Source: Pteria penguin (Eukaryota > Mollusca > Bivalvia > Pterioida > Pteriidae). Taken from it: a DNA stretch of 64,000 nucleotides. The notes under the pieces are model-generated. The model searched no databases. It was not told the origin of the DNA and saw nothing but the letters and a program-made list of their open reading frames with translations. The position numbers and the translations under genes were made by a program. This document shows positions 50,163 to 64,000 of the stretch, piece by piece; the first letter of the stretch is position 1; every line of letters starts with the position of its first letter. The DNA lies in assembly GCA_035048485.1 (NCBI GenBank), contig CM068593.1, positions 4,101,151-4,165,150 on the forward strand. Reading direction: 5' to 3'.

Positions 50163-51634
50163 CTGTATTCAGATGGTATGCAATTCTACTAAACATGTGT
50201 ATAAATACATAAATACTTGGAGAGATGGCCTTTTCCTCTACAGTATGACAAGAGTATGTATAATACATATCGTGAATTCTTTGGAATGATGTACCATGCA
50301 CACTAGTCACTTTAAAATAAGCTGGGACTTCAGAGTTTAGAATGTTGAATCGTTATCACTGATGTGAAATATCATAAAGGGAGGAAGCGCGGACACTGGA
50401 TTCAAAAGAGTGAAGTAATGTAGATTATCGCAGAATGTCTCACTAACAGAACATGATCATGTTACTTGTATCATGGTGGCACCTGTCCCGTGCATTAAGG
50501 AAGAGATCACAGCACAATTCAGCACGGGGATAAGTTCAGATATTTTTATAGTATAACACTTTTACTAATACATGAAAAGTTCCGTTTCAATATATACGTG
50601 ATAAGTATCTTCTGCAAGTTTAAAGAAGCAACTTGTGGGAAGATATATGTATCACAAATTTGTTTTAAGGGTTCACAAATGACCAATATTCTTTTACATG
50701 GCTATCATACTTAAACTAAAGGGTATAAAAAGGCACCTTGTTTAACGCCTTTCTTGTTACCGAAGGCCATTCACAGCTCCCATCCCCTGCTTCCCCTCCT
50801 CCCATGAATACAATTCCATTTATTCGTAAATCGGTCTACTTCTCTAAATCGGTATCCTTTTCCTCATACTGTAAGCAACAAAGCCTTGATATATCCCTGT
50901 GCAACAGTACAAAATAACGGCCATTTATGACCTATAGGGGTGCTAAACGGCATACACCTTTGGCGCGAATCATTAATGTATGTTATGTTACTACGTTTAT
51001 TTTTAATTTCACTAGAATTTCTTTCTTCAATGTCATATATCAAAATTCAAACTTCGAACATCTATTAATGATCATAGTACAAATGTTTGCTGTTTTTCGG
51101 CATCCCTGGGTAAAATCTGGACTCGTCTTTGATGTTGGTTGACCACGTGATCATGCGTAATCAATTTTATCCAATCAGAGAACGATATTAATCTAGGTCT
51201 TGATAATCATACGACCAATATCTTTCGTTCAGTAATCACCGGCTAACACGCGTGAATTACCGTATAATTACAGGTAGTTGATAAATGATTCGTCAATCAC
51301 AACATGTCCTAAATGCTCGTTTCACCGATTAAATGCAAAACGATCACTCTTCCTTCGTGACACTATAAGCGTACCATTTGCATTATTTAGTAGATACGCA
51401 TTTCAAATGTCTTATTTTAGTTTAAAACACCATCTTCTAGTTAACATTCTATTAGTTTTAAGAGGCAAATAACCATGAAATGACAACGTAACGGTCAAGA
51501 GCTCGATCAATCAATTATAAGTCAATCACTTTTCAGCGTGCCTGACGTAGAGAGTGGAACAAAACAAATCAACTCGAAATGAGACTTTACAGTTAAGTTC
51601 TCACTTGTAGATGGGGCCTAGGGACATGGGATTG

Positions 51635-51692
<58 letters not shown>

Positions 51693-51759
51693 TCTGATAT
51701 TTTTCCGAAAGCTTATATATTGTAATCTAGATAAATATAGACTGTGGTATTAAAATTCA
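50038..51759. repeat. satellite unit 7 with very long poly-G
   Basis: G-rich tract at 50,090-50,162 with few interruptions, far longer than in other units. Microsatellite at 51637-51692. Confidence 0.85.
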
Positions 51760-54194
<2,435 letters not shown>

Positions 54195-54553
54195 TCGTTA
54201 TCACTGATGTGAAATATCATAAAGGGAGGAAGCGCGGACACTGGATTCAAAAGAGTGAAATAATGTAGATTATCGCAGAATGTCTCACTGACAGAACATG
54301 ATCATGTTACTTGTATGATGGTGGCACCTGTCCCGTGCATTAAGGAAGAGATCACAGCGCAATTCACCACAGGCATAAGTTCAGATATTTTTATAGTATA
54401 ACACTTTTAATACTACATGAAAAGTTCCGTTTCAATATATACGTGATAAGTATCTTCTGCAAGTTTAAAGAAGCAACTTGTGGGAAGAGATATGTATCAC
54501 AAATTTGTTTTAAGGGTTCACAAATGACCAATATTCTTTTACATGGCTATCAT

Positions 54554-54725
54554 GGGACAGGCGTGGTGTAGTGGTTAATCGCTTGGCTTGCGGCGCCGAC
54601 GATGCGGGTTCGATTCCCGGGTTGCGCCACTATTTTTAAGAGGTTGGTAACCTCCTGCTTCCATGTTTCGATATAACTGAAATATTGTTGAAAGCGACGT
54701 AAAACACTAATCAACCAACCAACCA
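54554..54725 (+). mobile_element. tRNA-derived SINE, duplicate of copy 1
   Basis: Nearly identical to 10950-11121, with the same 13-bp duplication ACATGGCTATCAT at 54541-54553 and 54726-54738. It is a copy by duplication, not an independent insertion. Confidence 0.9.
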
Positions 54726-55532
54726 ACATGGCTATCATACTTAAACTAAAGGGTATAAAAAGGCACCTTGTTTAACGCCTTTCTTGTTACCGAAGGCCAT
54801 TCACAGCTCCCATCCCCTGCTTCCCCTCTTTTCATGAATACAATTCCATTTATTCGGAAATCAGTCTACTTCTCTAAATCGGTATCCTTTTTCTCATACT
54901 GTAAGCAACAAAGCCTTGATATATCCACTGCAAAAAAACCAAGTTTCAGTTTGCGGAAACATGACACTGCAAAAAAAACCCAAGTTTCCGTTTGCGGAAA
55001 CCTGGCAGAAACCCTGCGGAAACATGAAGTTTCCGCCAGGTTTCAGGTGTCGGAAACTTGCTGGAAATGTCCCAGTTACTGCAGGTTTCAGCAAGGTTTC
55101 TGCACGGAAACCTTGCGGAAACTTGATGTTTCCGCAACTGAAACCTTGCGGAAGCCTGCAGTAACAGGGACATTTCCAGCAAGTTTCCGCCATCGGAAAC
55201 TGGCGGAAACCAGGACATTTAAGGAAATGTACATAAATGAAACCAGCTGAACTCAGAACATATCCTCCATATAAACTGGAAAATTAAATTTTTCTGTAAC
55301 CAGCTGGAGACCAAAGGAGGTTTCCGCTACGGAAACTGGCGGAAACCTGCTGAAACTAGGATATTTTGTAATAAATGAAATATCTAATTATGTAGTAAAG
55401 ATGCCAAGAGATGTTGTTTCCCCGGAAGTAATGGTAGAAATCAACCTCTTGCAATTCAATAAAAACTGACAGCTAATTTTGTATCTTGAAATCTAATATA
55501 TCTACTGTATAGGCCATCACATTTTCAGAGAC

Positions 55533-55563
<31 letters not shown>

Positions 55564-58500
55564 CAAACAAAAGAAATACAATAATAATTCACAATTGTTT
55601 AATAGTATTCAGTATATGTTCAAACTTGCACATACAACATTCACAAAGTAACTGACAAACAAAGCTTTTTAAATTCCGGTGTTTTGAAAATGTTTACAGC
55701 GTTTCATTTCGCCACTTCAAGATTAAACAAAACCAGAGCAAATGAATGAAATCAATGTTCTGTCCTTGTAATCAAACTATCTGAATTTTCACAAATATGT
55801 GTTCCTGTAAGAATTTGAAACTTGCGATGTTGTGTACATTGAGAATTGCATTCTTTAATGTCCTCTCATTGATATTCTGTCACTGATCTTCTGTCATCTT
55901 AATCCTGCTTCTGAAACAAGAGATGTAAATTAAAAACTACATATACATGTACATAAGAGACTAAATCAGAAATTTAACTTGGAACTACATGTCCATATAA
56001 TTAAGTGCTTTTATAGAAACAATTCTGAATAAGCTTCCCTAAACAATACACCAAAAGTTACCATTTTATTTTTTAATTCCATGCATGCCATGCATAGATC
56101 TACCTCAAATGTCAACAAATCTAAATAGATTCCAGTGGCAAAATATAACAGTACTTGCAATCGTGCATAACAAGGACAAATACTTTTACTAAATTTAGTA
56201 GAAAACTGACAGTCATTAGGGGCCAAATGGATGCCTGTCGCCATGACCTTGACTATAATTTTGTATCAATGGAAAGGTCTTGTCACAAGGAACACAGATG
56301 CTAAATACTAAAGCCCTACTTCTAATAATTCAATAGTTACAGTCAGTGTTAAAGTTTTTCAAATGCAGGTCAAAGGTCAATGTCAAGGCCCCATAATATC
56401 AAAAGAAATGTCTTTTCATAAGGGACACACATGCCAAATCTGAAAGCCCTACTTCTTACGCTTCCACAGTTATGGTCAATGTTCAAGTTTTTCAAATGCC
56501 GGTCAAAGGTCGATGTCAAAGCCACATGATCAAAAATCTTGGTACCAACTGAAAGGTCTTGTTATAAGGAACATACATGCAAAATATGAAAGCTCTACCT
56601 GTGACAGCGTAAGAGATGAGGCCAATGTTTAAGCTTAGTTGACAGACGGACAGACAGAGTGATTACTACAGTATAGGGCACTCACTTATGAAGCAGGGCC
56701 TAAATAAAGAAAATATAAGAGAAAGTGAATCGTTAATTGATAGATGTATAATGGGAAAAAATAATCTTACACATGTTTGCTGGCTTTACTTAAAAAAGCT
56801 ACATTGATGATAAGAAATAACTCTGCAATTTCTTACTAAAACAATATACATATATATTTATCACATGTTTGCTGTTTATGCAGTGAAATACCGCTATGTC
56901 ATAAATTAATTTATGACATAGCTGGCGTCATAGCGTGGATAAGAATTTTGTCAAGGCTGTGTTTATGAAAATAAACACATTTAAACTGAGTGTAAACATG
57001 TGATAAAAAGAATCTGAAATGAATTTTCAAATGAAACTCGCTGTGTGTTTTATATCCCCTCGCCAAGGTTCGGGGATATAAAAACAAACAACTCGCTTCA
57101 TAAATACCGTATGAAATGAAAATTCATTCAAGATCATTTATAATTTATGACATTTTATCACATTTTTCTTCCTCCCTCAACCCTTTTAGCTTTCTACTAT
57201 ATTATATATGAATATCAAATAAACTAAGTAGCATATTACCATATCACTAGTGAAAATTACTTCTAGTACTTGTATATGTATAAACAAAATTATACTATAT
57301 AAATACATGTACATAATGTATGCATATTTTTTTACATTGTTTGTAGTTCCACATATGTCAGTTTAGTATATGATTCAGCTTAGTTCAATTTGTTGGGAGC
57401 TTAGCTATTAGATTGAAATGTCTCAAGTTCAAATCCCACAGGTAGCTATTCGGTGTCATATGTTTCATGTCATGTTATGTGGCACGTCAATGATCCCTCA
57501 CTGCTTCACATAGGTTTGTTGCATATGTCTAAATTTCTGTGTAAATTAAAGAAGACTGAAGAATCAAGCAAACAAAACTACAGTACAATAAATATTTTGT
57601 TTATCGTTTAATAAACAAAGACCTTAATTAACTTCCCTTGGTATATATTGACAAGGAGAGAAGGACCGAGGGATTCAAACCCAGAAATGACTGAAGTCCA
57701 CAGGTCATAGAAGCAATAACCCCGTGTCCCCTCTGTGAATAATATGCTATTAGCATATGTTTTAGTATATTATACAGAGAGGGGCACAGGGTCAAGCTTG
57801 CATCTACGACCTGTAACGTAAGTGAATGGGAGGCTATGTGAATTACATGTATTTCCATCACATACATATAGCTTTAGTTTAGACCACTCACCCAAAAGGC
57901 CCTAATGTGCTAATGTTAACAGTGGGATAGAGAAGTATGATAATCAAACCCTCAATCACTACTTAAAATTAGATAATAGTACTTGAAACAATGTAAAAGT
58001 CTCTAACCTCCCATCTTACTTTTCTTTGTATCTCTGCATTTCACATGCTCAATTTGATTTCTTCCTCTATTTCTTCTTTACAAGATCATCTTATATATTG
58101 TGATTTTCTGAGATTTTTCTGCATCTGCAATTGAGCAACAATTCATTCTGACAGCAATAAAATTTTATAAATCATAATTACTATATACTCACACTAAGGC
58201 TTAATTATGAATTGTGCTAAAAGAATTAAAGTACGTTTATTAGTAGACTTCCAAGCATAATCAATAGCCCCTATTTTTAGTATATATTTAATATAATAAT
58301 GGTGATAGGGGCTAACTATCAAGCACGCTTGGTCTCTAAGGATAAAAATAGCAGCTTTATAAAGAGTTTTTTTAGGAAAAGCTAATGCACACAGTATATA
58401 CATCTACATGTCGATGGATAGAATTTCAGCACATGAAGTGATGAATGAAGTAATTAACCTTAATTTAACACCCCCCCCCCTTTATTTTTTAATTGATAAA

Positions 58501-59125
58501 TCCTATAGGGTAAGATATAACATTTCAAGTTAAACATCAACTGTTTCGTACATACATGCAACATTTCATGTCTTTATCAATGAAATCACTCTGTAGCTGT
58601 ATGTACACTTACTGTAATGGCTACTGCATCATCATCATATATGCATGTAGATCATGTACGCGTCAGATCGGGATCACTCGAACATGAATTAAAAATCAAT
58701 GGACTGTAAACTACGGTAGTTGCTGAATAGATTATGAATTTGGATATACATACCTTGCGTATTTAACTTTAAATACAGATCTTCTGTAAAGGGCTTCTAG
58801 ATGACTGGAAAAAAAAACACTTCTTCTCGAGAGCTTCTGTCATGTTTGTTTTGATTTCGATCCGCGGGAGAGCTGTATGTTTTGAGCATTCTGATTGGTC
58901 AATTTAAATATTTTTTTAAAAATCCATAAATTTATATTCTAATTTTAAGATTACTATAATAACGATCTTTGTGAGAGTTGTCTCAGGATAGTCGCAGGAA
59001 TCAATGCAGAATAAAATATAATTATATAATTTTTTTCGTCTGCATTTCCTCTGATTGATAAAAAAAAGGGGGGGGGGGGGGAGCGGGATTTTATTGGTTC
59101 AGATCCGTGTTTGGTTTGATTTATA

Positions 59126-59160
59126 CAACGACTTATAAACAACTTGCTTATAAGTCTTTG
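59126..59160. mobile_element. micro-palindrome, duplicate of 15517-15551
   Basis: Same sequence and flanks as its counterpart. Confidence 0.6.
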
Positions 59161-59214
59161 ATTTATATTAAAGAAAATCCGGCCCATTAAAACAAAATTA
59201 TCTTTAACCACATC

Positions 59215-59246
59215 CAGGGACGTATATAACTTGACGCACGTCCCTG
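59215..59246. mobile_element. micro-palindrome, duplicate of 15606-15637
   Basis: Same CAGGGACGT ends and CCACATC flanks. Confidence 0.65.
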
Positions 59247-59668
59247 CCACATCAAAATCCATACAGTGTCAGTTCATTGGCTTACCATCGATCATTTCAA
59301 ATGTTTTTACAGAGACATCTTTTTGTGAACTCAGAAAGATTTCTTTAAGAGAGGGCAGATCATGGAGATTATAATAAACTAAGAAATGCCAAATTGTCAC
59401 GCGTACCGTACGCGCCAATGATTCCCCGGGGTAACCGGCCCGGACCCCTATGCCGGCTCGAGCGGGGACAGGCCACTCCCGCTCTCCAGGCTTGGATGGA
59501 AGTCTACAGGCGCCAAGTCTACATCCTTGTCACACATGCCTCTGGGTCCGCCACTGGCACACTTTACACAGTTTTGATATTTACTTTCCCTCTTCACGGA
59601 TTATCTTGATACGACTCTGGCAAGGATTTAGAAACAAAGTTTTGGTTTCAAAATCTCGCATGCCATTC

Positions 59669-59702
59669 CAAGGACTTATATGTGTAGATATATAAGTCCT
59701 TG
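59669..59702. mobile_element. micro-palindrome, duplicate of 16060-16093
   Basis: Same arms and flanks. Confidence 0.55.
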
Positions 59703-60489
59703 GCTATTCTTATGCCAGCGCAGGACTTTATTAATTAATAGCATATGGGAAAAAACCCTTACAAACATTTCCCCCGTTTCCCCATTCTCGGCTAAAAAGT
59801 ACTGAACAACTTCGTGTGCCCCTGTAGGCCTATACGCGGGGACTTGGCTTCGAATTTTACATATATTTGAAATGATCTGTTAGCCTAGTCATTCAATATT
59901 CAGCAGCATGGTATAAATGTACGTATATAATATGAATATACTGTGTAATGTCACAATGCATATAACATATACCTGGTAACGGTAAAGTTTATTGGAGAAC
60001 AATAGACCGGATAGAAAGGTGTGAAAAGATGGGCGCAAGGATGGAGCTTAAGGAAGTTACTCAAATTGCAAATTGTTAAATATGCAGGAAATGAAATTAA
60101 TTCTTTTTTCTGATACATTTTTACAAATTCCACACACATCAATGTTTAAAACTTAATTGATCAAAAGTTTTACCAAGGAATTGATTTAGCAAAACACGCT
60201 CCATTGTTCAATACAATTGTGCAACCCCCCCCCCCCCCCTTTTTGTCAGGTTATCGAGGCTTTCTTTGAAGTTCTTCATACTTTTACATACATGTACTCT
60301 ATTTTTCACTGTAGCTTGGTAGGTTTAGTCTCAGTGGTAACTGAGATTGATTTTTTTTTTGCCTTTTCTCACATGGGATTAACTAAATCTCTCTCTCCGA
60401 GGCTTTCTCTCTCTGTCTCTTTGAGCAGTGAATGCCACTGCCTCCTTACAGTTATTATGCTGTTACAGAATTTTAGAAGTTGATATTAA

Positions 60490-60524
60490 CAAGGACTTAT
60501 AAACAACTTGTTTATAAGTCCTTG
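60490..60524. mobile_element. micro-palindrome, duplicate of 16879-16913
   Basis: Same arms; the right flank reads ATATTCA. Confidence 0.6.
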
Positions 60525-60733
60525 ATATTCAGTAATATATAACATTACAATAAAAGATTTTATCTTTATTTTCAAATTGTGCAGAGAATTTTGTATATAA
60601 TTTATTTCAGTAGATGTTCGATACATCCATCAATGAGCAAGTAGGGAAAAATGCTCCCGCCTCGCTTTCCTATGGCCCTAATCCCTTGTTCATATCTACA
60701 TATATACATGTATGTATTATATATATTCTTGGG

Positions 60734-60832
<99 letters not shown>

Positions 60833-61216
60833 GTTATACTTTTAATCACAGGGCTTTCGGATCGTTGCCCCCCTTCAATTATACCAATATGTATTGGTCT
60901 AAATGAAGGTGGGGGGGGCAACGAGCCGAGAGCCATGTGCATTTAATAAACAAGAAAGTGTAAACATAAAGATGCCTTTTGAACTAGGAGTACATTTTTA
61001 TTAAACAGTATTAAACTTTAGTGAAACAATAGTATGCACATTATTCTGACTTTTGTAGAAATATGTATGGGTAAATTTTGTTTGTTCATACTTTGAAGTT
61101 TGAATTTTCTCTGTCTGTAGTCTGTTGGCACCACTACAGTACAGTACATGTATCAATTAGGCCTGTATAAATTAATGGCTTTGATACTAAACCTAGTTAC
61201 AAAAATGGCCTTTGAC

Positions 61217-61245
61217 CAGAGACATATAAAGTATACATGTCTCTG
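61217..61245. mobile_element. micro-palindrome, duplicate of 17599-17627
   Basis: Same 29-bp insert and same CCTTTGAC duplicates. Confidence 0.7.
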
Positions 61246-64000
61246 CCTTTGACTTTGTAATCAATATTATGTTTAGTGTAAGTTCTTGGTTATCTTTATC
61301 AATATTACTTATTAGGTTGCTCATCTAACTTGATTGATTTGGTATCATCATGTACTAAATCTAAAAGTAAAATACATAAATATATTTGAATTTGAAACAA
61401 AAATATAGTTTGAAATAGATATACTGTATCCCATGTAAAGTCTAATTATAGGAAATGTCAAGATATTTAAAGAAGAACTTGTGAAGTATAATTATACATT
61501 GCATTTCTAGCCTCTAGCAATATATTGATTTGCCTTTTTTATTATGATTACTTATCCAATACATTTCAGTTAATTGCCATTTTCTTTTAAATGAGAAATT
61601 GCTTAATTTATTTACTTAGACAGTGGAGTACATTCTGAATGTGATATTTAAGTGTTTAAGTAATATACAGAAAAGAGCTTTTACATGAAAATGAGATAAC
61701 AATTTTCAAATTATATGAGAAATGATTTTATCAAAATATCATAGGATTATATATTCCGTTATGAACCAGTCTACCTCTAGTAAAACTTAAGATTATCATA
61801 TATCTCATTGAACTTGAACAAAAAAAAAAAAAAATCACAATGCATATAGTAGACTTTTGGGTTTAGAAAGAATTTTAAAAGGTATAATTTCTATCAGCTT
61901 TATGTCTTTATATTTAATAAAAAATTGACAGTCATCTGTAGTCTGCTTAACTTGATTATTAAGCTTTATGACATTTCACTTCTCTCAGCATTTGTAAAAA
62001 GAACATACACATATTATTGAAATGATTAAAAAATAAAAGTTAAATCTTAATTGACATAAAGTTCCTGTACAACTCAGATTAAGTTTTGAATATTAGTTTC
62101 CATTAAGTTTTCGCCTTGCAGAAACCTGTAGAAGTGTTTGTGAGAAGTTTCAATTATGCAAGTTTCCGCAGGTTTCCGTTGCAAAAACCTTCCGGAAACT
62201 TGATGTCCAAGTGTACTCTTAGCATTTTTAAGAAGACCATACACATATTATTGAACTGATTGAAAAAAAAGTTGAATCTTGATATAAATTTTCTGTAGAA
62301 ATCAGGTTGTTAAGTTTTGAATATAAGTTTCCATTAAGTTTTCGCCTTGCGGAAACCTGCGGAAACTTTAAGCCAAAAGTTTCCACCAAGTTTCCGCAAA
62401 ACTGAAACCTGCGGAAACTTCACATGCAAGTTTCTGCAGGTTTCCATTGCAGAAACCTTCCGGAAACTTGATGTCCCAGTTTCCGCAAGGTTTCCGGAAT
62501 TGTGGAAACTTTTTTTTTTGCAGTGTGAGGTTTCCGCAAGGTTTCGCTGGTGGAAACTTGCTGAAACTCGAGTTTCCGCAGCGGAAACTTGCAGGAAATG
62601 TCCCAGTTACTGCAGGTTTCCGCTGCGTAAACTGGCGGAAACCTGCAGTAACTTGGACATTTTTGTGAGAATTTGCTGCGTAAACTGGTGGAAACCTGCG
62701 GAAACTGGGACATTTTTGTGAGGATTTGCTGCGTAAACTGGCGGAAACCTGTGGAAACTGGGACATTTTTAGTAGTGCTTAAACTGACAGTAACTTGGAC
62801 ATTTATTGTGGGTTTTGCTGCAAAAACTGTTTTTAAGGTTCTCACTACATAAAATTGGATTTTTTTAGAGGTCATTGTTGTAGAAACTGTGAGATTTGCC
62901 ACAGAAAGATATTTTTTCTCCACAAAAAAGAATTTTGCAGAAAATAAGTGCTACCCAGGTCAATTTGTTCAAATACACCTTGCAGTCTGTGCAACATATA
63001 TCATACTGAAACTGGGTAAGAAAAGTCTCAATTTCAAAATCAGATAGTTACTTCAAAGTGGCATTGGTTTTCTTATCATAGTTCTCAAAGAAGAAAACCT
63101 CTTACAATTAAAAGCTTTTTTAAGTAGTAACCACCATATACTCATTCATGGAACCACTTTGTTTTCCTTTGTTAAAGAAACTTTCTTCAAAATGAATACA
63201 TTATTTACAGCTATACTAAACACAACTCCTTATAAAATCATAAAATTTAATAATAGCATAACAAAACTCATCATGCAAAACAAAATTCTTTTAAAGAATA
63301 GAACTACATGTATATTCTTAAAATTGTAAATAAATATATAAATCTTATAAATTCTTACATAGGGAAGTTGCTGTGTAAAGAACAAAATTAAATAGATTAA
63401 TTACATACTCTTTTCACAGAATGTTGGACATTTGGTTTTTATCAACAATATTAAATTCTAAGTTACATTACAAAATATTTATACTGTCACCATGGATTCT
63501 ACTAAGCCGAAAACTAAACAATTTTAATCTAACTTCATGTGATCAAAAGGCGGAACATTTGTAAAAAAAAGTATATTTATCCATTATATATATACACACA
63601 CACACACAATGCAAGAATTATTCTATACTATTATAGTAAACATAAAAGTTTGTACAAATGTTTTCAGTCCTCCCTCTTATTTTAAGTTTTAGTAAATAGA
63701 AGAAAAAGTATCCCATAATAAAATATTGTTAAAGCTATAAATTGTGTGTCCCTTATGATTTTTAAAAAATTATTTCCACATTTATATATACACAAGCAAA
63801 ATTAAAACAGCTATAGAAATAAATGTACCATAGTCATATGTAACAATATATTGGTCCAACAAGCAACTATAGCTACTTTATAACGGTAAATTACTTTTAA
63901 AACAAAAAAATTAATCAAAATAACATGAAAATATGATTTTAATACACACAATCACCCACATTTAAACAATGGCCTAAAAAACATCTATCACAATAAATTA

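Larger units (their letters stand above)
54965..62525. mobile_element. second copy of the nested CACTA element
   Basis: Same TSD TGA (54962-54964 and 62526-62528) and same interior as 11361-18905. It contains the duplicates of the internal tandem repeat (about 56,250-56,680), hairpins, exon-like segment (about 59.29-59.38 kb), (TA)n (60,735-60,832) and hAT-like MITE (60847-60939, whose right TSD now reads CATTTAAT). Confidence 0.88.
54926..64000. mobile_element. second copy of the giant EnSpm element (left 9.1 kb, runs off the window)
   Basis: It starts CACTGCAAAAAAACCAAG after the same ATC (54923-54925). It is nearly identical to 11322-20395 apart from scattered substitutions and microsatellite or homopolymer length changes. 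Offset is 43,604 bp at the left and about 43,605-43,620 bp further in. It includes the nested element at 54965-62525 and the start of the outer subterminal array at 62529. Confidence 0.9.

Overview
The window is eukaryotic, AT-rich, repeat-dominated DNA from an animal, most likely a marine bivalve mollusc. The evidence is a tRNA-derived SINE with a tail of the kind known from bivalves and gastropods, three animal-type EnSpm/CACTA transposons, short spliced exons, frequent ATACATGTA-like words, and long (CA)n, (TA)n and poly-G tracts. The species assignment is inference. I recognise no ordinary cellular gene by name.

Layout. (1) 1-5.1 kb: low-copy flank with the 3' end of an unidentified minus-strand spliced gene and several small inverted-repeat elements. 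(2) 5.1-11.3 kb: tandem array of a ~1.65-1.73 kb satellite unit, each with a (CA)n(TA)n tract and a poly-G run. A SINE with a 13-bp target-site duplication (TSD) sits in the last unit. (3) 11,322-45,785: one EnSpm/CACTA transposon of 34.46 kb inserted in that satellite unit. It has CACTGCAAAA termini and a 3-bp ATC TSD, and joining its flanks recreates the uninterrupted satellite sequence. A 7.5-kb relative (TSD TGA) lies 39 bp inside its left end, and a 4.0-kb element with CACTACTGGG ends (TSD ATG) lies near its right end. The outer element carries a decayed tnp2-family transposase (plus strand, ~35.1-39.7 kb), an intact SGNH-hydrolase ORF (minus, 32.1-32.7 kb) and a spliced minus-strand gene (27.2-20.6 kb) that may be the accessory DNA-binding gene. 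(4) 45,786-54,925: the interrupted unit resumes, followed by more units, one rearranged into two adjacent palindromes. (5) 54,926-64,000: the first 9.1 kb of a second copy of the same outer element, with the same SINE, the same insertion site and the same nested element. Regions 3-5 therefore form a ~43.6-kb tandem duplication, real or an assembly haplotype artefact.

Besides the giant nested transposon, the most unusual signal is a set of ultra-short palindromic insertions (22-56 bp, ends like CARRGAC...GTCYYTG). They are scattered over the window, and most are flanked by 6-8 bp direct repeats. They look like the smallest possible non-autonomous TIR elements.

How the genes fit together: the transposase and the minus-strand accessory gene resemble the two-gene plan of CACTA elements. 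The subterminal arrays of short GCGGAAAC-type inverted repeats are the expected binding sites. The transposase copy is disabled, so any movement would need help in trans.
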